From Andalucia godoyi (lineage: Eukaryota; Discoba; Jakobea; Jakobida; Andaluciidae), in assembly GCA_009859145.1 (NCBI GenBank), contig VRVR01000001.1, positions 310,001 through 374,000 on the forward strand: a stretch of DNA of 64,000 bases, in the 5' to 3' direction. A program made the position numbers and the translations under genes. The number at the start of each line of letters is the position of its first letter. Position 1 is the stretch's first letter. This document shows, in pieces, positions 51,501 to 59,722 of the stretch. A model generated the notes under the pieces. It worked only from the letters and a program-made list of their open reading frames with translations. It did not search any database and was not told the DNA's origin.

Positions 51501-51790
51501 TCCTGGAATCTCTTGACGGCTATTTGTGGTCTTCTGCCGACCCATCACTTCCGCCGCAATTGCGAATGCTGTCTGAATTTGAGCTTGGAGTTCGATCATT
51601 GCCGTCAGGGCACTTGTTTGACCCGAATGACGTAGTTGCCAGTCAGATTCGCGACCAAGTTTCATTTTGGTCATTGGAGGACGGAGATGTGCACTGGGGT
51701 TGTTCTCTTTCTTGCGACCATCTTCGGACCATATCCGACATCGGAACTGTGTTTGTGTCCAAGGATGGAAAGATTCTCTCTGACCGTTAA
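48575..51790 (+). CDS. HPS5-like (BLOC-2) beta-propeller protein
   Basis: 1071 residues from the ATG at 48575 (MAITISERPFRDVSSL). The first 380 residues form a WD40-like propeller. Blocks such as LLSLGTTSGTVFVLQRLTG, HKGSIVTELSWDSESRTLF and TGDIQGNVFSSIV match HPS5/TECPR2 propellers (H-x-x-x-I-T...W...GDxxGxV). A long disordered Ser/Pro/Asp region follows (about residues 390-640). The C-terminal 450 residues are helical, as in HPS5. HPS5 with HPS3 and HPS6 forms BLOC-2, which directs cargo to lysosome-related organelles. The in-frame upstream extension is Leu/Phe-rich leader and is left out. TECPR2 is the main alternative. Confidence 0.55.
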   Translation: MAITISERPFRDVSSLLPTSRVKFTCISVGAKLLSLGTTSGTVFVLQRLTGQMVMVAQPEGFAGVEISSVLLSPNEMRLAVCFADPAQPVVVLDLESIAARETPKVISKVSEHKGSIVTELSWDSESRTLFTGDIQGNVFSSIVGGSKLTMRKSERVFFEPGSPIVQLQFSPQTDTLPVLLIVSTIKRVVVCDLSRKEMHVIGTKVRDGMYGAFFDATSVSLYATRPGFRMWVADWQSGQVLNTWKFAIAADSTQQVPDKGAQLGRLLPFSPQTPNAYLCWDGGNIYLLDMSNITIPVWNSQQALGKMIGVCCFDGETYILHETDSVRITVWKLVEEQPSVQHVEDADAGIVAGAPAAAAAPPEAVPDVALSESQSASALELPIMQVSEDLASGRESPTGSSLAPVHSEADIGRSTEDLMSVHDPDSAIPLVPDATVDLHSAPSEAVDDFLSKPDAPIASSRGRTKSRTARTVDLNAAPVMQPSAHFVPMTLQDLRTSPPPDVSEEFMSPKTKKSTIAGQIKQRMRKKKPTSPVASDESKRGSIPDVEERNVGHTEAHHDVSGNSLNAVDASLKSTSPISPPSHSVDDIDADATHTVCEPVEQTVIWPEENAVDESVESLVTLLNSLDVSAEKLTLSRDRSRTSPALATAVFAYYINSQAFADAFEFLSSHLEYVDQWKSIQLFDISRHPEFLQVFLEQKHGILSFVATEVEKTKNKSSYLCSLYPALSPFLVKAVLKLPSSVSDVQDTGAFASSARVLADYSLTLLQRFPDFEGCSDLLTYATLLALKCGISCPLISQMISQPFKFPVDLHSVLDSLFRVKRFEDCLRLFGCVFMNQSQRVEFFCTTVGSWIAQSSKEQGFAFSKDKISVALDDFFCLPDYCGDLSQDLISFFRVVGSTCSSYGAAVGDAEGALLSTLLSRVASVAGFGVVSSVCRHLRTDACFDWKNVISQEFLADILGLLNVQFAHREPSVKILESLDGYLWSSADPSLPPQLRMLSEFELGVRSLPSGHLFDPNDVVASQIRDQVSFWSLEDGDVHWGCSLSCDHLRTISDIGTVFVSKDGKILSDR

Positions 51791-51890
51791 GAGAGAGAAA
51801 AGGGGGGAGGGGGGATACAAGGGTTTGTACATACATATAACCCCTCCAACCCAAAACGTATGGTAGACGGCTGCGATATATCATCGGATA

Positions 51891-52112
51891 GTATGGCTGA
51901 GTTGACAGCCGTCAGCATTGCTGTTGAATGAAGGCCGACGTTTTCTCCCCCTGCAGATTGCTGCTACCGGTTGCTGTCGTTGTTGGTGTTGTTGTCGCGG
52001 CGGCATAGGTGGGCAGGTCGAGGCCCAATGAGACACTGTTGAATATTGACAACTGATTCGTTGTAATCGTTGATCGGTGCTGATGCTGACTGTCAAAGTC
52101 CCTTTTTACGCC
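51891..52112 (-). mobile_element. MITE-like, internally deleted relative of the 58.6-59.6 kb element
   Basis: Three blocks match the larger element in the same order and orientation: 51891-52047 to 58601-58771 (starting GTATGGCTGAGTTGACAGCC), 52048-52073 to 59214-59239 (GACAACnGATTCnTTGTAATCG), and 52076-52110 to 59559-59592 (GCTGATGCTGAnTGT...CTTTTTAC). The sequence between them is missing. Both outer ends are kept while the middle is lost, as in miniature non-autonomous elements. It lies between the convergent HPS5-like and P450 reductase genes. It has no coding capacity beyond a leftover C-terminal tail of the Fanzor-like frame. Confidence 0.72.
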
Positions 52113-52279
52113 AAATGATCTGTCTGAGGCGCAGCATGCGAGCCAAATGTTTGGAGAGGGTTTTGGGTTGGAGGGTAAATACTTAAGTAACAACTCTGGT
52201 TGATTGATTTTTCTTTTAAACTCCCCCTGAATTACAACACACGTGATACACATGCACACAAGCACACAAGAATGCACAC

Positions 52280-54226
52280 TCACGGTGACCACACATCTCG
52301 AAGGTAACGAGACGATGCTTCCAGCTTCAGAATTTGCTCATGCGCTTCTTCAACAGAGCAACCTCTATGCTTTGCGATGATGATCGCAAGCGTCTTGTCA
52401 ACGTCCTTGGCCATGTACTTCGCGTCTCCGCAGACGAAGATCACACCGTTGTTTGACACACAATCCCATATAAGAGAGGAATGTTCTTGCATCTTATCCT
52501 GGACATACACCTTATTGGCGGCATCTCTGGAAAATGCGACAATCAGATCGGAAATTGCTCCGGACGCGTGAGCAGTTTGCAATTCTTCTTCATAAATGAA
52601 ATCCTCCCTTTGTCGGCGACATCCAAAAAACAAGGCACAAGGCCCCGCCCGTACGCCGCGCTCTACCAATGCAGAACGTTGCTGCACAAAGCCCACAAAG
52701 GGTGCGAGGCCCGTTCCCGGCCCAATCATTACAACAGGACGAGTGGGGTCCGAAGGAAGATGGAAAGCAGACCGGCGAACAAAAATCATCGCAAAATCCC
52801 CAGGTTCCAAGGTGGACAAGAACGATGAACAACAGCCTTCCTTGATTCTGTTCAGGGGAGTCTCATACCGCAGGACCGCCACGCAAGCATGAATGGAATT
52901 GGGATGCTTGGACTTTGATGACGAAATCGAATAATACCTGGGCTGCAAACGAGGTAAGACTTCAAGAAGATGCGCAATCGACGGCGCGCAGGATGGAAAA
53001 GCGTTCAAAACGTCCAGCAACGATCGATAGGAATCTGTGATGAATTGTTTGTATGCCAATTTGTTCTCTTCAGCGCTTGCATCTGCCATGAACTCAAGAC
53101 GGGCGCGCTCTTCTGCAGAAGAACAATAACGAGCAAGCACGCGCAAGACGTTCTTCTTTGGAGGGGCCAGAATGTCAACATACCATTCAAATACTCTCCG
53201 AAGAGTGGTTCTTCGGCAAGGGAAGAACGCACGAGCGTCGTTGGGACTATCAATCAGGACGACAGAAATCTGCGTGTCCAAAGAACTCGCTGCGATGTTC
53301 AAGCGATAACAAAGCGCATCAATATGCTTCGAATCATTCTTAGGGTAAACACCCAGGTGGTCACCAGCTTCATACGCCACATCCCCACCTGCAATGTCGA
53401 ATTCCACATGGCGAGTGGAGCGCATGCCAGGATTCAGCAACAATTCGCGATTCGCCAAGACTTTCGACTTGTACGGGAAGTTTCGGTCACAAGGATTGTT
53501 CCAACCAGGTTCTTGGAAAGGGCTGCGTAATTCGATGTTCTCTGAAGACGGGTATTCCTTTAACATGAACGTCGGCTCCAAAGCATCTGATCCAGCATCG
53601 GGAGCCTTTGTTGAAAACACGGCAGACAGCGCTGGGAAAAGACGGGCTTTCCAATCCTCAAAATCCTCTTCAATGTTGATATCTGCATTGCCCTCACCAC
53701 GTTCGAAAGCTCGGATGGCCCCAAGTTCCGAAAGCCGTTGATCGAAATCGCGCCCAATCTTTTGATAGTGCTTATACTGTCGATTTCCTAGGCCGAAAAC
53801 AGTAAATCGAACACCATCCAGCCTTGCTGCCTCGGAGCTCATGATCCATTCGTAAAACGCCTGAGCATTATCCGTGGGCTCCCCTTCACCATACGAGGCA
53901 ACACACAATACGACCATAGACTCCGAAGGAAGAGCATCCCGGTCGTATTGGAATAGATCGTGGACAACACATCTGAACCCCCAGCGTTCTCCTTCCTTTG
54001 AAAGCGCATTCGAGAAGACTTCTGCCGTCCCAGTCTGCGAACCGTACAGAATCGTAATGCGAGGTCGCTTGTCATTCCCATCGTGCAGCTTCGCAGTCGA
54101 CGCAGACGCGGTTCTCTGCACTTCCTTGCGACCGCCAAACACAAACCTTTTTAACAACAAATAGAACACATAGACAGCGACAACCGCGCCAACCAGCTGC
54201 AACACTGCAGGGTCCACCTTTACCAT
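52280..54226 (-). CDS. NADPH-cytochrome P450 reductase
   Basis: 648 residues from the ATG at 54226. The order is a membrane anchor (AVLQLVGAVVAVYVFYLLL), the flavodoxin FMN domain (ILYGSQTGTAEVFSNAL; VASYGEGEPTDNA; FGLGNRQYKHY), a connecting domain, FAD binding (RYYSISSS; GCCSSFLSTL) and NADPH binding (MIGPGTGLAPFVGFVQQR; FFGCRRQREDFIYEEEL; FVCGDAKYMAKDV). The C-terminus ends RYLRDVWSP, with the conserved tryptophan that stacks on FAD. The enzyme passes electrons from NADPH to ER cytochromes P450. All cofactor motifs are present, so it should be active. One exon. Confidence 0.96.
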   Translation of the reverse strand: MVKVDPAVLQLVGAVVAVYVFYLLLKRFVFGGRKEVQRTASASTAKLHDGNDKRPRITILYGSQTGTAEVFSNALSKEGERWGFRCVVHDLFQYDRDALPSESMVVLCVASYGEGEPTDNAQAFYEWIMSSEAARLDGVRFTVFGLGNRQYKHYQKIGRDFDQRLSELGAIRAFERGEGNADINIEEDFEDWKARLFPALSAVFSTKAPDAGSDALEPTFMLKEYPSSENIELRSPFQEPGWNNPCDRNFPYKSKVLANRELLLNPGMRSTRHVEFDIAGGDVAYEAGDHLGVYPKNDSKHIDALCYRLNIAASSLDTQISVVLIDSPNDARAFFPCRRTTLRRVFEWYVDILAPPKKNVLRVLARYCSSAEERARLEFMADASAEENKLAYKQFITDSYRSLLDVLNAFPSCAPSIAHLLEVLPRLQPRYYSISSSKSKHPNSIHACVAVLRYETPLNRIKEGCCSSFLSTLEPGDFAMIFVRRSAFHLPSDPTRPVVMIGPGTGLAPFVGFVQQRSALVERGVRAGPCALFFGCRRQREDFIYEEELQTAHASGAISDLIVAFSRDAANKVYVQDKMQEHSSLIWDCVSNNGVIFVCGDAKYMAKDVDKTLAIIIAKHRGCSVEEAHEQILKLEASSRYLRDVWSP

Positions 54227-55081
54227 TTCTAAAGAAGCGACTTTGGAAGCAGGAAGAGAGAGGAAAAAAAGGAATTCTGCAAAACAAATCAATCAGCGAA
54301 AGTTTTGGCTTCGGTTCTTGTTTTGTTGCTGCTTTTTCGGGGGGTTGGGTCGCCTGCCTTTTTTTATTTACAGACGGAAAAAAGGGTGTTTGTCTTTGCT
54401 TTTTCCCACTTCTTGGTTTTTGGCTTTCACTGCTGTGTGGAGTGCTCTTCCGTCACGATGATCGTACAGCAGTCTCTGGGCAGAATTGAGAGTGGCCCCA
54501 CGTCAGCATCTGGCGTGCAGTCTTGCATTGAATGTGGCGTTTCTTCCCTTTTGCCGGCTCCCTTCGCACCATATGAGGCATGTCGAATTTCGGAGGTAGA
54601 AAGCAGTCATGCTCCCCTCACAAAGTATTTTGCTAAAGCCGATGAAAACGAAATAGAACGCGATAAGAACAGTTGATACAGCGGCTCTGCAACGTTTGAG
54701 TTGTTGAAATGCAGAGATCCTGAAACGTTCCCCCGAGATTCTGATACGAGACCACAAACCCCAACTGGCCAGTGTTATCGCACCGTGGCCCGTGATCGAG
54801 CTCTTTCTGAGAGAAACCCGACTGCAAAGAACATGCACACAAATTGCTTTATTTGCTAACCAATGTAATGTAACATAAGAATAAAGAACACACACTGCCA
54901 ATAGAATACACTGCCAAAAGCACAGAAAAGGAGATAGAGTCACAAAAAGACTTCTTCCTCCCTGTTTTTTCCATTCATCTTATCATTTTCTTTTTTTCTT
55001 TTTTTTTATCTGGGCGTTTTCTCTGTTTCTGTTTGCATATCCTTCTTGGTCTGAAAAGACGAAAAATCATATCCCTCCTTT
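54227..55081. promoter_or_regulatory. Spacer, P450 reductase to PLAC8
   Basis: An 855-bp region with the promoter of the reductase at its left. A small plus-strand frame (54458-54676) is listed separately. T-rich sequence at 54985-55020 probably belongs to the PLAC8 3' side. Confidence 0.4.
54458..54676 (+). CDS. Possible small protein, unrecognised
   Basis: 72 residues from the ATG at 54458 (MIVQQSLGRIESGPTS). It has a CIECG element and a charged C-terminus (KADENEIERDKNS). No family is recognised, and no splice signals are needed. It lies divergent from P450 reductase. It may be chance. Confidence 0.25.
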   Translation: MIVQQSLGRIESGPTSASGVQSCIECGVSSLLPAPFAPYEACRISEVESSHAPLTKYFAKADENEIERDKNS

Positions 55082-55534
55082 TTAAGGACGGCCCTGGGCG
55101 GGAGGTGCTGCGTTTGCAAACTGCACTGGGAACTTGAGACGGTACTCGCGCTCCTGCTGGCAGATGGCAAGGTGTGCGCAGCAGAAAGCAACGGTCTTTT
55201 CACCGCAAGTATCATTGGGGACAATGCCCAAGGACTGGCGGAACTGGGGGCGCTTGCAGCACTCAAGGCACAGCAAGACAATACCGGTGACATAGTACAG
55301 AGCGGCGACTGACAAAACGCAACCGCCAAACTTCTCACAGCCAGTCATCTGTTCCTCGGAGCGTCCCTCCAGGCGGGCCTTGTGCTTGCACCAGAGGTAT
55401 CCAGAGCAAAAGAGCCCACAGCAGCAGACGCCAATGTCTTCGCAGCATGAGCAAAGACCGGACGAAAAGTCCGGAGCGAGCTGTGCCTGTCCACCAGCGT
55501 TCATCTTCATCGGGTCAAAAGCCTGTCCTTGCAT
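55082..55534 (-). CDS. PLAC8-family cysteine-rich protein
   Basis: 150 residues from the ATG at 55534 (MQGQAFDPMKMNAGGQ). It has the PLAC8 layout: an N-terminal Gln/Gly/Pro lead, DFSSGLCSCCEDIGVCCCG with the clustered cysteines, a hydrophobic stretch (CVLSVAALYYVTGIVLLCLEC), and the C-terminal CAHLAICQQEREYRL, which matches the family ending C-x-x-C/H-x-x-x-x-C-Q-x-x-R-E. PLAC8 proteins are small, palmitoylated or membrane-associated, and take part in cell size or metal (Cd, Zn) handling in plants and fungi. The exact role here is unknown. Confidence 0.82.
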   Translation of the reverse strand: MQGQAFDPMKMNAGGQAQLAPDFSSGLCSCCEDIGVCCCGLFCSGYLWCKHKARLEGRSEEQMTGCEKFGGCVLSVAALYYVTGIVLLCLECCKRPQFRQSLGIVPNDTCGEKTVAFCCAHLAICQQEREYRLKFPVQFANAAPPAQGRP

Positions 55535-56597
55535 TGTAGGGGTTGTAAAACGTTACTTTTCAATGGAAAATTAAAATAGATATCCAAGAAGGAGGAGAAA
55601 GGAAAAAGGAAAGAGAAAAAAGAAAGGGAGAGAAGAAGAAGAAAAGAAGAAAGGATGAAAGGAAAAGGAAAAAAAGCGCAACAGGCTAGCGATTTGAGGT
55701 CCAACCACCAGAAAAAGCATACAGGATGGTTCCGTTTGTCATGATGCGGATTTCGGATTCGGTTGCGCGGAAGCCGTTTAGTGCGCTGGGCGCAAAAAAC
55801 AAAAACGGAAAAGACAGGGAGGCTGCCGGGGTTGGTGTGATCATCGTTTATTTCATTTATTTTTCCTGTGCAATTATTGTCTATGCATACGAGCAAAAAA
55901 CTCTACAAATACACAAAAAAAAAGACATGTGCTCTGCGGTTTACAGGGCGCACCCAGCTGCACGTTTCTGCTTGTGGAGTCGAAACTCGATATCACGAAA
56001 CGAATCGGCAAGGATCTCTTTTTTTTTTCCAACTGCCAAAGCGTGCATTTTCCTGTGACTTTTGCTGGAGCAACGTGGAAGTAACGACCGCGTAGACCGC
56101 CAATGTGCACAGACGATAGAGTCTTCGCAGATCAAAATGGGGGAAAGAAGTGGAAACTGCGCTTCATTTTATTATTTTATTTTGCTGTCGCTGTTGTTTT
56201 CGTGATTGACCTTGAGGATCATCCATTCTCGAACAGTGCGTAAACAAATGGGGTCATGAGTGGAGAGCTGCATCGAATGGAAAAGAAAACCTGTATGCAC
56301 CCTGCGGATTTTTTTGGAAATTGGTGTTTGCGTCCCTCCCAGCTGACGGCTGACAAGATCGTTGGTTGAGGATAATCGTGACGTCGTGACGTCTTGCGGA
56401 ATAGCGCCGAACAGTGAACGGTGTTTTGATTTTGGATTTCATGAACCTTGAAGACATGATCGGTCGATGGATCCCTTGCGACGGTTTTCTTCTACTCGTA
56501 CTCCTGCTGTGCGTTCAAGTTAAATCAATTACGGCTTTGCAGAATCCATCATCGAATTCAACGGGAAACTTTCACACGGACCTAAAGGACTAATAGA
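55535..56597. other. 1.06-kb spacer
   Basis: Purine-rich directly upstream of PLAC8 (55570-55680). It includes a weak plus-strand frame (55726-56058, listed separately). Tandem GTGACGTC occurs at about 56380-56396, a CRE-like site of unknown meaning. No other gene is visible. Confidence 0.35.
55726..56058 (+). CDS. Possible small membrane protein, unrecognised
   Basis: An ATG at 55726 opens MVPFVMMRISDSVARKPF. One strong membrane helix (GVGVIIVYFIYFSCAIIVYA) lies at about residues 36-55. The part after the helix soon becomes Lys-rich and then random-looking, so the true end may be an early splice. Small single-helix mitochondrial proteins have this outline, but nothing identifies it. Confidence 0.28.
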   Translation: MVPFVMMRISDSVARKPFSALGAKNKNGKDREAAGVGVIIVYFIYFSCAIIVYAYEQKTLQIHKKKDMCSAVYRAHPAARFCLWSRNSISRNESARISFFFPTAKACIFL

Positions 56598-56873
56598 ATG
56601 TCGTTGTCGTTAAAAAGGTCGTTCGGACTTGGATGCAACCGATTCACCGGGTATCAGTACACCAGTGGATTCCTGCGAGGAAACGGAAATCTCAATGCGG
56701 CAGCGCAGCAGCGCCTGCAGTTCTGCTGGGTGAACAACTTGAGGGTCCAGGAAACTCACTTGTTCGTAAAAAGGAAAGGGCACATCGCTGTCCCACGATT
56801 GTGGTATCCGCATTATTGTGTACAAGAATTGCGCAGCAAAGACGAATTACTGTTATTTTTTTTTTCAACGTAA
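56598..56873 (+). CDS. Possible small protein or unseen 5' exon
   Basis: 91 codons from the ATG at 56598 (MSLSLKRSFGLGCNRF). It ends in a Phe run just before the TDP2-like gene. It could be a separate small gene or an upstream exon of that gene. No splice pair that joins the frames was found. No domain is recognised. Confidence 0.25.
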   Translation: MSLSLKRSFGLGCNRFTGYQYTSGFLRGNGNLNAAAQQRLQFCWVNNLRVQETHLFVKRKGHIAVPRLWYPHYCVQELRSKDELLLFFFST

Positions 56874-56894
56874 GAAGCCTGAAATTTGAAACTG

Positions 56895-57797
56895 ATGCGG
56901 ATCGTGTCTTGGAACGTTTCTTTTGCATCAGTTGCACCACTGAGTGCATACGCGCCCCGGTCGTTTGGTTTTCGAGAGAAGTCTGTCGCGATTGCAAAGG
57001 AGATTTCATCTGTCAACTCAGATGTGGTAATTCTCCAAGAAGTGAAACCTGCGGATCGAGGAAGCTCTCCTCAGGATGTGGTGGCGTCGCCCACTGCACT
57101 CGAGATGAGCGAGGATGAGCAGCTCGAGTATGCGATTCGATTGTCTTTGCAATCCGAGAAGTTTGCTAGTGCAGCTGAGGACGATTTTGCTGACTCATTC
57201 TCTTTATCTGTAGGATACCACCTGGGGTCGCATGGGTACTCCATGGTTGGTCACCAGTCCGCGCACTGCGGTGAAATTCAAATGTATGTGAAATCTACAA
57301 CAATTGCAAATGCTTCCATTCAACCGTTAAACATGCGGCTTCCTGCTGTGCTTGCAAAGATTCGTAGTCGAGACGGCTTGGAAACCTCTGTCGCCGGAGT
57401 TCACTTGGAGCCGTTTCGAGAGGGGGCCGAGACAAGACTTGCTCAGGTTCGGTCGATTGTCCATGCATGTTCTGGAAGGTCAAATTCAGAACCGTTGATC
57501 ATTATTGGGGATTACAACTTGCGCGAAGCTGAGACCAAGTCATTGCAAGCATTAGGCCTCACTGATGCGTGGGCGGCGTGTGGTAGGAGCCCGCAGACAA
57601 AATGTACGTTCAACAAGGTGTTGAATCCGTACCACGGAGAAGACGAGGAGTTCCGCGTTACCGCTCGGTATGACCGGGCAATGTACAGACATCTGATTCC
57701 GAGGAGGTTTTCTCTGATAGGTGATCAACATTTGGAGGACAGCAGACACTATTTATCAGATCATTTCGGAATCTTGTGCGATTTCGACAGTGAATAG
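56895..57797 (+). CDS. TDP2-like endonuclease/phosphatase-fold enzyme with UIM
   Basis: 300 residues from the ATG at 56895 (MRIVSWNVSFASV). The four EEP/TDP2 motifs are present: SWNV at the start, VVILQEV, GDYNLREAE (TDP2 has GDxNLRDxE), and SDHFG at the end; HLEPF matches the TDP2 HLE box. TDP2 removes 5'-tyrosyl adducts left by topoisomerase II. Between the second and third motifs sits an acidic helix, SEDEQLEYAIRLSLQSE, a good ubiquitin-interacting motif (A and S at the key places). In animal TDP2 the ubiquitin-binding part is an N-terminal UBA, so this arrangement differs. Convergent with LOG, 42 bp between stops. Confidence 0.8.
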   Translation: MRIVSWNVSFASVAPLSAYAPRSFGFREKSVAIAKEISSVNSDVVILQEVKPADRGSSPQDVVASPTALEMSEDEQLEYAIRLSLQSEKFASAAEDDFADSFSLSVGYHLGSHGYSMVGHQSAHCGEIQMYVKSTTIANASIQPLNMRLPAVLAKIRSRDGLETSVAGVHLEPFREGAETRLAQVRSIVHACSGRSNSEPLIIIGDYNLREAETKSLQALGLTDAWAACGRSPQTKCTFNKVLNPYHGEDEEFRVTARYDRAMYRHLIPRRFSLIGDQHLEDSRHYLSDHFGILCDFDSE

Positions 57798-57839
57798 CTG
57801 CCGCAGCAATTGGCATGTACAAAAATAAAGGTGATGAAA

Positions 57840-58484
57840 CTACGTGAGAGAAAGCTTCTCTTCGCCGGAAACCGTATGCTTCCACTGCACGACTCCGTCT
57901 GGAGCTTGCGCTTGAAGGACCTTCTTCAGTAACAATTCGGGGTCCGATTCGTAGATGAAGTTGTCAGCGTATTTCTTTCCCAGGAATCCAGTTTCCACAA
58001 GCTGCGTAATGAGAGTGCGCAGCGGCTCGTAAAAACCATTCACATTGAGGACACCAATGACTTTGCGATGAATCCCTAGTTGGGTCCAAGTTGCCATTTC
58101 GAACAATTCTTCGAGCGTTCCGATCCCGCCGGGAAGCGCGATGAACGCATCAGCGTTTGACGCCATGAGCTGTTTCCTCTCGTGCATCGTCTTCACAACA
58201 ACAACTTCGCCTGGAGGGGAAGTACCGGACACTTCTCTAGGAGCCAGAGACTCTGGAATAACCCCCAGGACAGCTGCTCCAGAGTCTGCAGCCCCACGTG
58301 CAACAGCGCCCATGATACCGATTCCGCCGCCTCCATACACCAGCCGAATGTTGTGAGATGCAAACAGCTGCCCAAGCTCGGTGGCCTTCGTAGCGAACAC
58401 AGGGTCGTTTCCGGAAGAAGACCCGCAGAACACACAAATAGAAATCATCCTCTCAGCGATCCCCATGTCTCTCACTACGTCCAT
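57840..58484 (-). CDS. LOG-family cytokinin-activating phosphoribohydrolase
   Basis: 214 residues from the ATG at 58484 (MDVVRDMGIAERMISI). The LOG signature is complete: CVFCGSSSG, RLVYGGGGIGIMGAVA, and the active-site motif PGGIGTLEELFE, with the adjoining TWTQLGIHRK and GFYEPL. LOG enzymes remove ribose 5'-phosphate from cytokinin or adenine nucleotides. The same frame stays open far upstream (to 59300) into mobile-element sequence. I end the gene at 58484 because LOG proteins start about here. Other possible starts are 58466 and 58448. Whether the upstream part is ever translated as a fusion is open. Confidence 0.9.
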   Translation of the reverse strand: MDVVRDMGIAERMISICVFCGSSSGNDPVFATKATELGQLFASHNIRLVYGGGGIGIMGAVARGAADSGAAVLGVIPESLAPREVSGTSPPGEVVVVKTMHERKQLMASNADAFIALPGGIGTLEELFEMATWTQLGIHRKVIGVLNVNGFYEPLRTLITQLVETGFLGKKYADNFIYESDPELLLKKVLQAQAPDGVVQWKHTVSGEEKLSLT

Positions 58485-58600
58485 GTTGACGCGAAAAGGC
58501 AATAGAATCTGCAAAACTGTTGCCTTTTTCAGATCAGAGAAATCCCAGCCAGCGTCTGCACTCAACCAACCTTTGAAAGCGAGTCGAACCTTTTGATACA

Positions 58601-59600
58601 GTATGGCTGAGTTGACAGCCGTCGACATTGCTGTTGAATGAAGGATGACCTGCAGATTGCTGCTACCGGTTGTTGTTGCTGATGTTGCTGTTGTTGCTGT
58701 CGTCGTTGGTGTTGATGTCGCGACGGCGTAGGTGTGCAGGTTGAGGCCCAATGAGAGACACTGTCGAATATTGAGAGCCGCCTTCTTGTCTCGGGACTTC
58801 CAGCGCCGAGCCGTGCAATTGGCGGATTCACAGTATCGCAAACCGCCCCTTCCGGAGACGATGGCTTGGATCCTTTTGAGAAGGATGCTGGAATGATAGT
58901 TGAAAAGGTTTGTTTTGTATTGTACTGTTGGGAATGAGGCTTGATGGCTTCCGTGTCCAGAGCAATTCTTTGCATGGATCGATGCTGCCCACCGTGCGCA
59001 GTGTCGAATCCCTCCAGGAACCAAGTTTGGGACTCTGGTTCCGTTTCGCATATGGAACAGAAGAAGATGTTTGAACAGAATGGACGCGTTGCAAGAGATT
59101 TTGCTGATATGCGTTACCATATCCTCCAAGGCCTGCTTGAACGCCCGTTGGTGCGCTTTTCCCGTCTTCCGCTTGTTGGATCTCCGTGAGAGCCTCTTCG
59201 ACAGATAGCACTTGACAACCGATTCCTTGTAATCGATGATTCCTCCGCCGCGGCCTCTCTCTGCGTGTGTGTGGGTGTGACGCACAACATTGCCAATCAA
59301 CAGAATGAATACAATATCCGCTCGATTGAAAACAGCGAATGAAAGATCGAGAGAGAATCAACAAGTTGATAAATTGCGGAATGGCAATAAAAGAATCTCG
59401 CTGAAATCCCTAGTTCTTTCCTTGTTCCCAAGGTCCAGACGGTTTCTAACGAATGCACTCATTGATCCATTCGAGAGCTCTGAACGAAATGCAGGTTGTT
59501 TCTGGTTTGGGGTGCGCAGACCCACGGATGTCCACTCAAAGGGGATCTTCATTGGATGGGCGCTGATGCTGATTGTAAAAAGTCACTTTTACCAATGCTT
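58601..59600 (-). pseudogene. Fanzor-like C-terminal remnant just upstream of LOG
   Basis: On the minus strand, in the same open frame as LOG, a zinc-finger and RuvC-III-like block is readable: GLRYCESANCTARRWKSRD followed by KKAALNIRQCL (about 58845-58755). This matches the Fanzor/TnpB ending C-x-x-x-x-C...R-D-x-x-A-A-x-N-I. Upstream pieces (SNKRKTGKAHQRAFKQALE) are basic and helical but no longer clearly alignable. RuvC-I and RuvC-II are not seen. The outer ends of this unit recur in the short element at 51891-52112. The frame then runs through a Thr-rich low-complexity tail into LOG. Confidence 0.52.
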
Positions 59601-59722
59601 CGGCGATTTCAGGCTTTTTAAAATTCCCAATTTCCAAATCAAAATCTGCCACTGCTTTTCCTTTTCCGGGATTCGTGCGTTCTTTCCCATAGGACAATCA
59701 GCCCCTTTTGCAGAATCCCAGA

